Shown one piece after another: positions 35,739 through 44,812 of a stretch of 64,000 nt of DNA (within the stretch, counting starts at the first letter, position 1; each line of letters starts with the position of its first letter). Location of the stretch: positions 10,168,001 through 10,232,000 of the forward strand of contig NZ_CP109479.1 in the NCBI RefSeq assembly GCF_036227485.1. Direction: 5' to 3'. The translations under genes were made by a program, and so were the position numbers. Source of the stretch: Streptomyces sp. NBC_01451. Its GTDB lineage: Bacteria > Actinomycetota > Actinomycetes > Streptomycetales > Streptomycetaceae. The notes beneath the pieces were generated by a model, which did no database searches, was not told where the DNA came from, and saw nothing but the letters and a program-made list of their open reading frames with translations.

Positions 35739-38567
35739 TCAGAGGTCGGTTGAGAGCTCACCGATGATCTGCCGGCCGCGTGGGTCGCCCAGATCGGTCA
35801 GTGCCTGGGCGGCGGTCTTGCACCAGTCGAGCCAGTCCGGGTCGCCCCGGTAGTCGCCGATCAGGGTGTGCAGTGCGTGAACTGCCGCGTCAGGGTCCAG
35901 GGGGGCGAGCCGGTTCGCCGCGTCGAGGCGGTCGTCGAAAAGGATGTCCGCTCCAGCGAGGTACTCCAAGGCCGGGCGGGCGCGCTCGTCCCCGGCAGAC
36001 AGGAGTATGTCAGCGGCTCGTACCCGGACGGAGTCGTACAGGTGAGAGTCGCGGACGAGCCGGTGGCAGGCATCTCTCCCACGCACCGGGTCCAGTTCCA
36101 GCAAGGACCTGGCAGCCAGGAGACGGTCGCTGAAGTCCGGGCTGTGCGGGTCCTCGTTGAACTCCTCGTCCAACAGTCGATCGTCCACCAGTGTCTCGAG
36201 CGCGGTGGTGCCGTCCTGGAGGTTCAGTTCCGCCAGCACGCTCGCCGCCCAGACGCGTGAGGTGGCGTCACGGTCGTCATCCGCGCTCGCTGTTGCCATG
36301 GCCTGTGCAGCCGTCTGGACCAGTGGTTTCCACGTGTCGGCGAGCAGGGTGCCCAGGGACAGCTGGGTGGCTATCAGCAGGCACCCGCGGATGTTGTCGG
36401 GCACCGCCAGGGCCCTGAGGGAGGTGGCGGGATCGGTGGGCGGGGCGGTTCCGGGGTCGATGAGAAACCCGATGTAGGAGGCGGTGTCCAACGGCGCACC
36501 CCACGGGGTCGTCCCCCCGTCCTCCTCCCAGGGGCCGAGCAGCCGGCCGAGCTCACGGGCATGGGCAGAAGGGGTGCGCGCGAGGTGGCGGGCAGCGCAG
36601 TACTCCTGAAGGGTCTGGTGGAGGAAGGCGAAACCGTCCCCGGAACGAGTGAGCAGCCCGCTGCGCTCCAGGACCGAGGCCAGGAAACCGTTCCAGTCGT
36701 CCTCCGGAACGGCGCGGGGGCGCCGCGCGCTGCCCATGGCGGCCAGCGCGCCAACCCAGGACGTTACGCTGCCGCTGCGATGGTCATACGCCAGGCTGTC
36801 GATCGTGTCCGCCAGTTGATCAAGCAGGTCATGGGCCCGAGACACGGCCGTGAGGCCGAAACGCGCAAGGGCGGCTTCGGTCTGGCTCCGCACTCCCGAC
36901 AGGCCCCTGCCGCTCATACGGCGGTGCAGCAGGTCGGTGAACCTCGCGTACAGCGCCCCCCGGGTGGCCGGCAGCGACTGACCGGGATGGGCGGCATAGA
37001 GCTGGCACAACATCGTCGCCATGAGCGGAGTGCGGGCGAAACCGGTCAGGTGCGCGTCGTCCAGCACGCGGACGAACCGGCCTGCCGCGTCCCGGGAGTT
37101 GGGTACACCCAAGCCGTCCAGGACGCGTTGGGCCGCGCTGGACAGTTGGCTGCGGGAGAAGGGCACCACCTGGTAGCGGGGCACGCCGTGACCCAGGATG
37201 CGGAGATCCTTCCCGGGAAGCGGCCGGGTGGCCACGACGAACCGGTACAGGGGGTCGGGCTCGGCGGCGAAGCTGGCCAGGGTGCGCAGGAGGTTCTGCC
37301 GGTCGTGCCGGTCGGTGATCTCATCGAGTCCGTCGACCAGCACGAGCCAGCGGGCGCCCGGGGCGGGCCTGCTGAGGAAGAACTCGTCGGACAGCGTCCG
37401 CTGCAGTGCGAAAGCGGCCAGCTGTGTGGTTGCCGCTGCCGCCAGAGCATTTGGCAGGGGAGAGCCGAGCAGCGCTGTGGCTGGCACGGTCACCCCGAGC
37501 AGTTGCTGGTCCTCGCGGGCCAGCCAGCGTTCGGCCGAGTCGGCCTGCACCGCGCGCAGGAGGCTGGACTTCCCGCCGCCCGGGCCGGCAAGCACCAGGC
37601 ACACGGGTGCGCGTCCCAAGAGCGCGGAGGCGTCGGCAACATCGCCGGGAGACTGATCTGCCGGACTGCCGTACTGTTGCCCGTTTTCCGAGTCGATCCG
37701 GTGCAGGCGCTGCGGCACATAGACGGAACTCAGCGACGGCACGCCTGCCTGCCCGGCCTCAGGATAGGGATGTGTTTGTGCTGCGAGCCGGCTTGCGCGC
37801 ACGTAGTCGGCCAGGTCCGGGCGGGTCAGACGCAGCGCGACGTCGCGGAGCTTCTGCGGCGTCAGGCGTTTGCGCAGGACCGCCTTCGGTACATCGAGCT
37901 GTGTCACCAGCGCCTGCCAACGCGGTCCCAGGCTCCCGCCCATCGCGAGCCTGACCCGGTTGAGGAGATCCGCGTGCAGCACCTCGACTTCCCCGACCCG
38001 TAGATGCGGGGTCAGCTCGAAGAGCACATCGCGGTTGCGGCGCTCCAGCTCGTAACGGTCCGGCAGTTCCTCGATGCGTACCAGCCGCAGGAACTCCGCA
38101 GTCTCGGCAGCGTCCGCATCGAGGTACTTGGCGATCCTGCCCAGCCGCTCTGCGCTGTCGCCTCCCTGTCCCCGCGCGATTGCCCGCACATCCGCCTCGG
38201 AGCTCAGCGGACCCTCCACACCGAGCGTCAGGACGTACGGCAGGTCCCTGTGCTCCCGCAGGGCGCGATGGGTGCGCAGAAGGCTTGCCAGAGCCTTGCT
38301 CCGAAGCACCTTGGACAAGGTCCAACTATCCTGCTTCTCGCGGGACTTGATCTGCTGGAAGTCCCACAGCGCCACGTCGCCCGCCACCGTGCCGCCGGCC
38401 CGGGCGACCAGGACATCCTCGAAATGTTCGCACGTCACGTGGACCACTCCGCCACCCGCCAGCATCTCCAACACCCCACGGAGCGTGGCCTGCGCCTGGT
38501 AGGTGAAACGCTCCTCGGTTGCCGAGCCCGTGTCGTCAGGCGCCGGAAGACGGCCTGGATCCTGCAT
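35739..38567 (-). CDS. NACHT NTPase with N-terminal DUF4297-like nuclease domain
   Basis: From ATG 38567 the protein has 942 residues. Its N-terminus RFTYQAQATLRGVLEML, followed by FEDVLVA (Glu50-Asp51) and WDFQQIKSRE (Asp69, Gln72, Lys74), fits the DUF4297/dsDNA-nuclease version of the PD-(D/E)xK fold. The NACHT core has P-loop VLAGPGGGKSSLL (Lys333) and Walker B WLVLVDGLDEI. After FLHQTLQEYCAARHL come HEAT-like repeats to the C-terminus. The plan matches Avs-like antiviral STAND nucleases that recognise phage proteins and cleave DNA. It is convergent with the other giant NTPase, 209 bp apart. A GGGG tract before the ATG is the only ribosome binding site candidate. Confidence 0.82.
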   Translation of the reverse strand: MQDPGRLPAPDDTGSATEERFTYQAQATLRGVLEMLAGGGVVHVTCEHFEDVLVARAGGTVAGDVALWDFQQIKSREKQDSWTLSKVLRSKALASLLRTHRALREHRDLPYVLTLGVEGPLSSEADVRAIARGQGGDSAERLGRIAKYLDADAAETAEFLRLVRIEELPDRYELERRNRDVLFELTPHLRVGEVEVLHADLLNRVRLAMGGSLGPRWQALVTQLDVPKAVLRKRLTPQKLRDVALRLTRPDLADYVRASRLAAQTHPYPEAGQAGVPSLSSVYVPQRLHRIDSENGQQYGSPADQSPGDVADASALLGRAPVCLVLAGPGGGKSSLLRAVQADSAERWLAREDQQLLGVTVPATALLGSPLPNALAAAATTQLAAFALQRTLSDEFFLSRPAPGARWLVLVDGLDEITDRHDRQNLLRTLASFAAEPDPLYRFVVATRPLPGKDLRILGHGVPRYQVVPFSRSQLSSAAQRVLDGLGVPNSRDAAGRFVRVLDDAHLTGFARTPLMATMLCQLYAAHPGQSLPATRGALYARFTDLLHRRMSGRGLSGVRSQTEAALARFGLTAVSRAHDLLDQLADTIDSLAYDHRSGSVTSWVGALAAMGSARRPRAVPEDDWNGFLASVLERSGLLTRSGDGFAFLHQTLQEYCAARHLARTPSAHARELGRLLGPWEEDGGTTPWGAPLDTASYIGFLIDPGTAPPTDPATSLRALAVPDNIRGCLLIATQLSLGTLLADTWKPLVQTAAQAMATASADDDRDATSRVWAASVLAELNLQDGTTALETLVDDRLLDEEFNEDPHSPDFSDRLLAARSLLELDPVRGRDACHRLVRDSHLYDSVRVRAADILLSAGDERARPALEYLAGADILFDDRLDAANRLAPLDPDAAVHALHTLIGDYRGDPDWLDWCKTAAQALTDLGDPRGRQIIGELSTDL

Positions 38568-38710
38568 CCCCCGATGATCCCCTCTGTGGGCCGGTCCTCT
38601 CTGGCCGCAGCATAGTGACAACCCGTCATGCGGACTGCAGGCCGCGCGACCGGCGCCAGACAACGGCTGAGAAGCGCCACCGCGCAGACGGGGAACATCG
38701 ACTACGGCGG

Positions 38711-39042
38711 CTACGGCCGCAGTTCGGGGAATGCCTCCTCCCATACGTCCTTGACGGCCCTGCTGGTGAGCCTGTGGAGCACCGGCCACAGCTCAAGCAG
38801 AATGTCCCGGTTGAGGAAGCGGCACAGGTCGTCGCGCATGCCTTCGGCGAGCACCGTTCTGTACAGGCTCATGCGCTGGCGCGGCCGGTCCAGATCGAGG
38901 GTGCGCAGCCCGGACCACGCGATGTGCAGCGGCAGTTCCACCCTCCGCGCTCGGGTCCGGTCAGGTCGTCGAGACGGGAAGGCAGCCGTCGCCTGTACCT
39001 CGCTCGCAGCAACGACGCGACGGAGTCGGGGTCGTTGTGCAC
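38711..39042 (-). pseudogene. Frameshifted Streptomyces-type conserved protein
   Basis: From GTG 39042 the frame reads NDPDSVASLLRARYRRRLPS and then, after one base shift near 38940 in a G-rich run, continues LDLDRPRQRMSLYRTVLAEG and ILLELWPVLHRLTSRAVKD. I recall the second half as a conserved Streptomyces protein of unknown function. Restoring one base would give about 110 residues. It lies directly upstream of the NACHT gene on the same strand. Confidence 0.5.
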
Positions 39043-39168
39043 GCTGTCCCTTTCCTCTTCCTCTGCGCGTCGCATGATTTGAGGAGGCCAAAAACTCCGT
39101 CTGCGACTGATGATCTCCGCTGTCGGCTGGCAGTGGTCCTGGTGTGCCCAGTAAGGCACCCCCGGTGA

Positions 39169-39825
39169 TCAGCTGGTCTCGGGCTGGTGCTCGGCCGGGG
39201 CCGTTGCGGGTGTGGTCGGCTTCTGGGCGTCGGTGGTGGTGTAGTAGACGGAGCTGCCCTGCTTGGTGCGCTGGACGTGGCTCTTGGCGACGAGTCCCTC
39301 GACCGTGGTGCGCACGACGGTGGTCTTGATATTCCGGTCGGGGTGGGCCTGGCCGAGTGCGGTGGCGATCTCCGCTGCGGAGCGGGGTTCGCTCTGCTCG
39401 GTGAGGTGGCGGCGGATCAGCTCGACGAGGGTGGGCTGGACCGCCTTCGCTGCCGTCGCCTTGGCTGCGGCCTCGGGCTTCTTGGCGGCCGGCTTCTTGA
39501 CCGCCTCGCCGCCTTGCGCAGCGACAGTCTTCTTCGCCCGTACCCGCTTGCCCGCATCGGGCTGCGCGGTGGTCTTCTGCCGCGGTACCGAGGGTGCTGC
39601 GGCCGCATCGGGAGCGGGCTGGGTGACGGTGTCCGTGGTGCCAAGTGCCTTTTGCATGCTCGTCAGCACGGTGTGGTCGTGTTGCAGGGCGAGCAGTTGT
39701 TCCTGCAGTGCGTCGATTTCCGCGCCGATGCGGTCCTGCTCCTTGGCGTTGCGGTCAAGGTCGCCTGCCACCTGGGCCGTGTAATGAGACGTCAGTTCGG
39801 TGGTGGCGGTCTGGGTGTCAGGCAT
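39169..39825 (-). CDS. Coiled-coil plus winged-helix regulatory-type protein
   Basis: The 218-residue protein starts at ATG 39825 (GGAAAGG upstream). Residues ~25-65 form a coiled coil (DRIGAEIDALQEQLLALQHD), followed by a Lys/Ala/Pro-rich linker (AAKKPEAAAKATAAKA) like that of histone H1-like proteins. A C-terminal winged-helix domain follows (LVELIRRHLTEQSEPRSAAE, then TTVVRTTVEGLVAKSHVQR). I know similar proteins from Streptomyces chromosomes and plasmids, without assigned function. A DNA-binding nucleoid or partition-type role is plausible. Confidence 0.7.
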   Translation of the reverse strand: MPDTQTATTELTSHYTAQVAGDLDRNAKEQDRIGAEIDALQEQLLALQHDHTVLTSMQKALGTTDTVTQPAPDAAAAPSVPRQKTTAQPDAGKRVRAKKTVAAQGGEAVKKPAAKKPEAAAKATAAKAVQPTLVELIRRHLTEQSEPRSAAEIATALGQAHPDRNIKTTVVRTTVEGLVAKSHVQRTKQGSSVYYTTTDAQKPTTPATAPAEHQPETS

Positions 39826-40034
39826 GATGCTGGCCTTTCCTCGGGGCGCGGCCTCGGGCTGAAGCAAACCCCCGGAGCAGGCGCCTGGGCTGGGCGGTAG
39901 GGCTTGATTGAGTCATGGGTGGCCGCACCTGGTGCAGTCTGTCCCCGTGTAGCGATGGTACGGGCGGGCGGAGCCAGTTGTTCCGCCCGGGCGATGTCCT
40001 GCGCTCAGCCGCACTTGTTGTCCATGCACCATAG

Positions 40035-41066
40035 TCAGTGCGTTCGATGCTCGCCGGGCCGTGCTGTGGTGTGCTGTGGGGGCAGGTGCCAGAAGACTTC
40101 GTCGGTTTCGCGGTTGTGGTGCCAGGCGGTGAGTGTGCGTGATGTGGTCAGGCGGTCGAGGAGCTCGGCGGTCTGGTGGGGTGAGTGTCCGCACATGCGG
40201 GCGAGCACCTCCATGTCGGTACTGTCGGCGCCTCCTGAGGTGTGCGAGGCCAGGGTCAGTGCGGTCAGCTGCAGAGCCGCAGGCCGTCGGGTTGGCGACG
40301 CCAGGGGAGTGGGGTGCAGGGCCCAGTGCGCGGCGCGGGCCCGGGCTTGGCCGCCCGGTTGCTGGGAGAGGACCGCCGCGTCCAGCAGCTGTGCCTGCGT
40401 GCGCGGGTGCTTGCCGGCTGTGCGGTGTAGCCAGCGTGTGTGTTCCAGCTCTTCCCATAGTTCGTTGCGGCCGTACAGTCGCATGCCGCGCAGTAGACCG
40501 TCGGGCAGTCGGACGTGGCCGTGGGTGTCGGAGCGTAGGGCGCACTGGAGGGCGAGCAGGCGGGCGGCGGGGGAGGTGAACTGTGGGAGCGCGGCTGCCA
40601 GGTAGGTGAGCATCTCCTTCACGCGGGTGCGTTCGGCCGGGCCGCCCGGCGGCTCGGGTCGGCACTGGACGTGTCCGGGAGGGCGTGGGGTGAGGAGGGT
40701 GGCGGGGACGACGGCGGTGTGACTGGTGGCGGCCGCGCAGGCGGCGCAGGCGTCGGCGAGACGCCAGGTGCGGCCGCTGCGGTCGCGGGTGAGGGCGAGG
40801 AGTACCGGTCCTGCGCAGCCGCGGTGGCGGGGATGCCACTGGCATCCGCGTGCCCGGCACTGGCAGGTACGCAGATGCCCCGGCAGGGCGTCAGTACGGG
40901 CGTGGCGGGCCAGATGGGTCAGGGCCGCGGACCGGGCGGAGGCGGCCTGCACGGGGTGGCCGTGCAGAGTGCAGCGAGGACAGGCCAGAGCCGGCCCGCC
41001 CGGTAGTGGGCGCAGTTCCACCGTCCAGGTGCGCTGCACCGTGGCGTGCGTGCTGGCAAGCCGCAT
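40035..41066 (-). CDS. Cys-rich helix-turn-helix protein, divergent from XRE regulator
   Basis: The 343-residue protein starts at ATG 41066. The N-terminal third has several CxxC or Cys/His clusters (CPRCTLHGH, CQCRARGCQWHPRHRGC, CAACAAA) that probably bind zinc. The C-terminal part has a winged-helix look (MEVLARMCGHSPHQTAELLD followed by a short hairpin). It is transcribed away from the operator array and XRE gene. A plasmid- or transfer-associated DNA-binding role fits, but no specific family name comes to mind. Confidence 0.6.
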   Translation of the reverse strand: MRLASTHATVQRTWTVELRPLPGGPALACPRCTLHGHPVQAASARSAALTHLARHARTDALPGHLRTCQCRARGCQWHPRHRGCAGPVLLALTRDRSGRTWRLADACAACAAATSHTAVVPATLLTPRPPGHVQCRPEPPGGPAERTRVKEMLTYLAAALPQFTSPAARLLALQCALRSDTHGHVRLPDGLLRGMRLYGRNELWEELEHTRWLHRTAGKHPRTQAQLLDAAVLSQQPGGQARARAAHWALHPTPLASPTRRPAALQLTALTLASHTSGGADSTDMEVLARMCGHSPHQTAELLDRLTTSRTLTAWHHNRETDEVFWHLPPQHTTARPGEHRTH

Positions 41067-41147
41067 CGGCCCGTTGCCCCCATCCGAATCCGTGCTGTCC
41101 AGGTGCCGTGCCCTCCCAGGACAAGAGCGGGAGTCGGCCGCACCGTA

Positions 41148-41241
41148 GTGCAGATCCCTGCCCTCCCGCAGTGTCGAGCCGTCCGGCGTCCACCTGCACC
41201 GATAGTGCAGGAACCCGCACTGACAGGGCAGGGGTCTGCAC
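41148..41241. promoter_or_regulatory. Operator array: three GTGCAGnnnCCYGC sites
   Basis: Sites lie at 41148 (GTGCAGATCCCTGC), 41205 (GTGCAGGAACCCGC) and, inverted, ending at 41241 (GTGCAGACCCCTGC). The outer two form a 17-bp inverted repeat, 41148-41164 with 41225-41241, differing at one base. The middle site is also half of the palindrome CCTGCAC-CGATA-GTGCAGG. All sit between the divergent Cys-rich gene and the XRE gene, so the XRE protein is the likely ligand. Confidence 0.6.
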
Positions 41242-41255
41242 CGTCGGATGGTGGG

Positions 41256-41519
41256 GTGACGATCTTGCCGCCCGACCCCGACCTCACTGCGCTGCGCGTG
41301 ACGCTGGCGCGGCTGAGGGACACGCGCGGCTGGACCTTCGACGAACTCGCCGCCCGCAGCGGCCTGGCCAGGCGCACCCTCATCGACCTCGAACACGGCC
41401 GCACCACCGGCAGCGTCACCACCTGGCACGCCCTCGCCCACGCCTTCGACGTGCCGATCGACCACCTGCTGGGCCCCATCTGCGACAACCACACCCCACC
41501 CGGCACCCCGGACTCCTGA
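41256..41519 (+). CDS. XRE-family helix-turn-helix regulator
   Basis: From GTG 41256 the 87-residue protein is almost entirely an HTH_3 domain: LRVTLARLRDTRGWTFDELA, then RSGLARRTLIDLEHGRTTGS, and a closing VPIDHLLGP. Small XRE repressors of this size usually autoregulate. The operator array ends 15 bases before the start codon, which fits. It heads the block of DUF6083 and helicase genes on the same strand. Confidence 0.8.
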   Translation: MTILPPDPDLTALRVTLARLRDTRGWTFDELAARSGLARRTLIDLEHGRTTGSVTTWHALAHAFDVPIDHLLGPICDNHTPPGTPDS

Positions 41520-41688
41520 CCACGCTGCTCCTGCTCGCCCACCGCTCTGTGATTCACCCGAACCGGCGAGCACGCATCGAACCTTCACACGGTGACTGGC
41601 TTACGCGTTCGATGCCGCTGGGCCGCCTGGGGGACACGGCCCGGTCCGTCCCCGTCATCGCGGGGTGTCGCCTGGCACGGTCCCCGCC

Positions 41689-42543
41689 ATGCACCCCAAC
41701 ACCCTCTCCACCGGCTGCCCCTGGGACGGCAGCCCCCGCACCACACCGACGCGCCGTCCGCTGCGCGTGGCCGCCACCAGCCCCAGCCGCCTGCTGCGCG
41801 CCGGCCAGAGCGGCCGCTGCCGCCGGTGCGGCAACCGCATCGACTTCTACCAGCGCACCGACCAGCGGCCCATCGCCCTGCACCCCGCCGAACTGACCGC
41901 CGCCCATGTCCCTGAATCCTGCCGCTGGCACCTGAGCAGCGGCATCGCCCACCCCCACGGCGACGGCAGCGCCTGGTGCCGCATCCCGCACACGGTGCTC
42001 TGCCCGGACCGCACCCCCACCACCCCGACCGGACCGCACCTCCAGGCGGTACGCCGCCAACTCGCCGTCCGCACCCGCCGCCTCATCGACACCGGCGCCT
42101 TCACCCCGGCCCCGGCCGCCGTCTGCGCGCCGCCCGCCGGCAGCCCCGCCCGGTCCGTCGTGCAACTGCTGCTGGGCCGCTACCTCGCCGAGACCCCCGT
42201 CGAGGGCATCCGATGTGTGGCACAGACCCGACACCGCCACCGCTGCCCGGAGCCCGTCCTCGCCCCCAACACCCCCCAAGGCCTATGGACGCTGCTCCCC
42301 GCGAGCCCGCAGCGCGGCCAACTCACCCTGCCCGCCACCCTGATGGCCGTCTACGACCTCAGCCGCCTGCCCTACGCCGAGCAGATGCGCTGGCGCACCC
42401 AGCGCTGCCCCGCCCACGCCGCCCATCCGGGCGCCGCCGACCTCGCCCTCGCCGGATGGCAGGTCTTCGACCCCCTCCTCCACGCAGCGCACATCCGCAC
42501 CCGCCTGTCCCACACCGCGCCCGGCCATCACGGGAAGGGGTGA
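41689..42543 (+). CDS. DUF6083-type zinc-ribbon protein
   Basis: From ATG 41689 the protein has 284 residues. SPSRLLRAGQSGRCRRCGNRI followed by DFYQRTDQRPIALHP and RWHLSSGIAHPHGDGS is the pattern I know as DUF6083 in Streptomyces. The CRRCGNR, SCRWH and VLCPDR cysteines can form zinc sites. A second Cys-rich half follows (RHRCPEP, TQRCPAHAAHP). The next gene starts two bases after its stop. Function is unknown; the neighbours (XRE, helicase) suggest DNA metabolism of a mobile element. Confidence 0.68.
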   Translation: MHPNTLSTGCPWDGSPRTTPTRRPLRVAATSPSRLLRAGQSGRCRRCGNRIDFYQRTDQRPIALHPAELTAAHVPESCRWHLSSGIAHPHGDGSAWCRIPHTVLCPDRTPTTPTGPHLQAVRRQLAVRTRRLIDTGAFTPAPAAVCAPPAGSPARSVVQLLLGRYLAETPVEGIRCVAQTRHRHRCPEPVLAPNTPQGLWTLLPASPQRGQLTLPATLMAVYDLSRLPYAEQMRWRTQRCPAHAAHPGAADLALAGWQVFDPLLHAAHIRTRLSHTAPGHHGKG

Positions 42544-42545
42544 CG

Positions 42546-43022
42546 ATGCCGTACCACGCACTGGACATCACCCTGACCCGGTCCCTCACCCCGACTGAAC
42601 TTCACCGGGCCGCTCGCGCGATGCCGCTCGCGGCCAACCACGACGCCACCCACCTCCTGGCTGTTGTGCCTGCCAAAACCCCGGGAAAGGCACTCAACCG
42701 ACTGCGTCACCAGACCGGCGGACTGCTGCCCATCGACGTGATCACCACGCACTACCCCGACGCGGACGGCAAGATCCTCCTCAACGTCGACTTCCCGCCC
42801 GCCACGCACGCTGTTCTCCAGGCCGCCGCCGACAGAGCGGGACAACCACCCCGCCTCTTCCTGGAACTGGCCCTCCAGCGGGCCCTGGCCCGACACGCCG
42901 GCGAGGAGGTCGAGCGCCTCGACCACGCAGTCCACAACCTGCTCACCCACACCACCGCACCCCACCTCCTCACAGCCCTTGGCCGCGCCCTCACCCGTAC
43001 CTCCGGAGCCACGCCGTGCTGA
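42546..43022 (+). CDS. Unknown small protein coupled to the helicase
   Basis: The 158-residue protein starts at ATG 42546, two bases after the DUF6083 stop, and its own stop overlaps the GTG of the helicase gene by seven bases. A C-terminal helical segment (THAVLQAAADRAGQPPRLFL and LARHAGEEVERLDHAVHNLL) resembles a ribbon-helix-helix plus coiled arrangement. Tight coupling suggests a helicase partner or loader. I do not recognise the family. Confidence 0.6.
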   Translation: MPYHALDITLTRSLTPTELHRAARAMPLAANHDATHLLAVVPAKTPGKALNRLRHQTGGLLPIDVITTHYPDADGKILLNVDFPPATHAVLQAAADRAGQPPRLFLELALQRALARHAGEEVERLDHAVHNLLTHTTAPHLLTALGRALTRTSGATPC

Positions 43023-44512
43023 CCCCCACCGACGAACAGCAAGCCGCGGCCGACGCCTTTCACGCCGGCGATCACCTGGCACTGCAGGCCGGCGCGGGCA
43101 CCGGTAAGACCACCACGCTGGCCCAGCTCGCTCACGCCACCCGGCGTCGCGGCCGCTATCTCGCCTACAACCGGGCCATCGCCCAGGACGCGCGCACCCG
43201 CTTCCCGCCCACCGTCACCTGCAAGACCGCCCACGCCCTCGCCTACGCTGCCATCGGCCACCACTACACCCGCCGCCTGGGCGCACCCCGCCGCCCGGCC
43301 TGGCAGACCGGACAGGCTCTCGGCATCACCAAGAGCATCCGGATCGGCGAACGCGACCTGTCACAACGAACGCTCTCCAACGCCGCGCTGCGGACGGTAG
43401 CCCGCTTCTGCCACACCGCCGATCCCGCCATCACCCGCCACCACGTCCCCCACCTGCGCGGCCTGGACGACCGCGACCTGCACGCCCAACTCGCCGCTCA
43501 CATCGTCCCCTTCGCCCGCAAGGCCTGGGCCGACCTCCAGCACCCCGACGACGGCGCGGTCCGCTTCGACCACGACCACTACCTGAAAATCTGGGCCCTC
43601 ACCGCCCCGAAAATCGCCACCGACTTCCTCCTCCTCGACGAGGCCCAGGACACCAACCCCGTCGTCGAACAGATCTTCCTCGACCAACGCGACCACACCC
43701 AGCTGGTCATGGTCGGCGACTCCGCACAGGCCATCTACGACTGGCGCGGCGCCAAAGACGTCATGACCGGCTTCGACGGCACCCTGCTCGCGCTCTCCCA
43801 GTCCTTCCGTTTCGGCCCCCGCCTCGCTGACGAGGCCAACCGGTGGCTGGCCATCGCCGACGCCCCCCTCCGCCTCACCGGCACCGAGACCGTGCCCACC
43901 GAACTCGGCCCCCTCACCCAGCCAGACGCCGTGCTGTGCCGCACCAACGTCGGCGCCATCGCCCAGGTCATGGACCTGCTGACCACCGGACACCGCGTGG
44001 CCCTGGTCGGGGGAGGAGACAGCCTGCGCGCCCTTGCCCTGGCCGCCCACGACCTGAAAGACGGACGCCGCACCACCCATCCCGAACTGGTCCTGTTCCC
44101 CTCCTGGGGGGACCTGCAGGACTACGCAGCCCACGACCCGGCCGGACGCGATCTGCAGCCACTCGTCGACCTCGTCGACACCCACGGAACCGACGCCATC
44201 CTCTCCGCCGTCGCCCAACTCGTCCCCGAGCAACAGGCCCAGGTCACCGTCTCCACCGCACACAAAGCCAAGGGCCGCGAATGGCCCCGCGTGAGAATCG
44301 CCGACGACTTCACCCCACCCAAGGACAGCGACCAACTGGACGACACCGGCCGTCCGGTGCCCGGCCCGATCGACGACGGCGAAGCCCGCCTCGCTTACGT
44401 CGCCGTCACCCGCACCCGCCACCGCCTCGACATCGGAGGCCTGTCCTGGATCGAGGACCACCCTGCCGCATTCCTGTCACCACCACCGCGAGCCGGGGAC
44501 AGGGACGCGTAG
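43016..44512 (+). CDS. UvrD/Rep-type superfamily 1 DNA helicase
   Basis: The 498-residue protein has the SF1 motifs in order: Walker A LALQAGAGTGKTTT (Lys31), motif II FLLLDEAQDTNP, motif III VMVGDSAQAIYDWRGA, motif IV around ALSQSFRFG, motif V VSTAHKAKGREW and motif VI YVAVTRTRHRL. It lacks the large 1B/2B insertions of UvrD, so it is a compact form. It should unwind DNA 3' to 5' with ATP. It is the last gene of the XRE-DUF6083 block and could serve element replication or defence. Confidence 0.9.
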   Translation: MLTPTDEQQAAADAFHAGDHLALQAGAGTGKTTTLAQLAHATRRRGRYLAYNRAIAQDARTRFPPTVTCKTAHALAYAAIGHHYTRRLGAPRRPAWQTGQALGITKSIRIGERDLSQRTLSNAALRTVARFCHTADPAITRHHVPHLRGLDDRDLHAQLAAHIVPFARKAWADLQHPDDGAVRFDHDHYLKIWALTAPKIATDFLLLDEAQDTNPVVEQIFLDQRDHTQLVMVGDSAQAIYDWRGAKDVMTGFDGTLLALSQSFRFGPRLADEANRWLAIADAPLRLTGTETVPTELGPLTQPDAVLCRTNVGAIAQVMDLLTTGHRVALVGGGDSLRALALAAHDLKDGRRTTHPELVLFPSWGDLQDYAAHDPAGRDLQPLVDLVDTHGTDAILSAVAQLVPEQQAQVTVSTAHKAKGREWPRVRIADDFTPPKDSDQLDDTGRPVPGPIDDGEARLAYVAVTRTRHRLDIGGLSWIEDHPAAFLSPPPRAGDRDA

Positions 44513-44812
44513 GCATCACTCCACCGGCGAGGCCGAATACCCAGACTCTGGGCAGACCACTTGCAGCCTGGCCCAGACCGCCTTTACCGGATCACGGGTC
44601 ATCCGCGACGGCACCGGGGCGTCCCGTCGCTCCACGGGGCAGACGTGGCCGGCGCCCTGTGGTCGGCCCGGCCACGCCCCAGCCTGGTTCATGCAAGGAG
44701 CCGCTGCCGCCTTCGCGGAACGGCACCTCCTGGACATCGACGTCCGTACGACGCGACGGAATCGCCTGAAGAAAGCTCCGGTAGGTCGCCGACCTGCGCG
44801 GTCAACGTCCAT
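44513..44812. other. Intergenic region
   Basis: Three hundred bases between the helicase and a convergent small membrane protein gene. I see no gene, RNA or strong terminator; frames here have no motifs. Confidence 0.4.

Noticed and set aside
36561..38003. 480-codon plus-strand frame opposite the NACHT gene
   Set aside because: Shadow of the NACHT gene, which has intact Walker motifs on the other strand.
39913..40860. Arg/Pro-rich 315-codon minus-strand frame
   Set aside because: Out-of-frame shadow of the Cys-rich HTH gene.
43361..44461. 366-codon minus-strand frame opposite the helicase
   Set aside because: Gly/Val-rich shadow; the plus strand has all helicase motifs.
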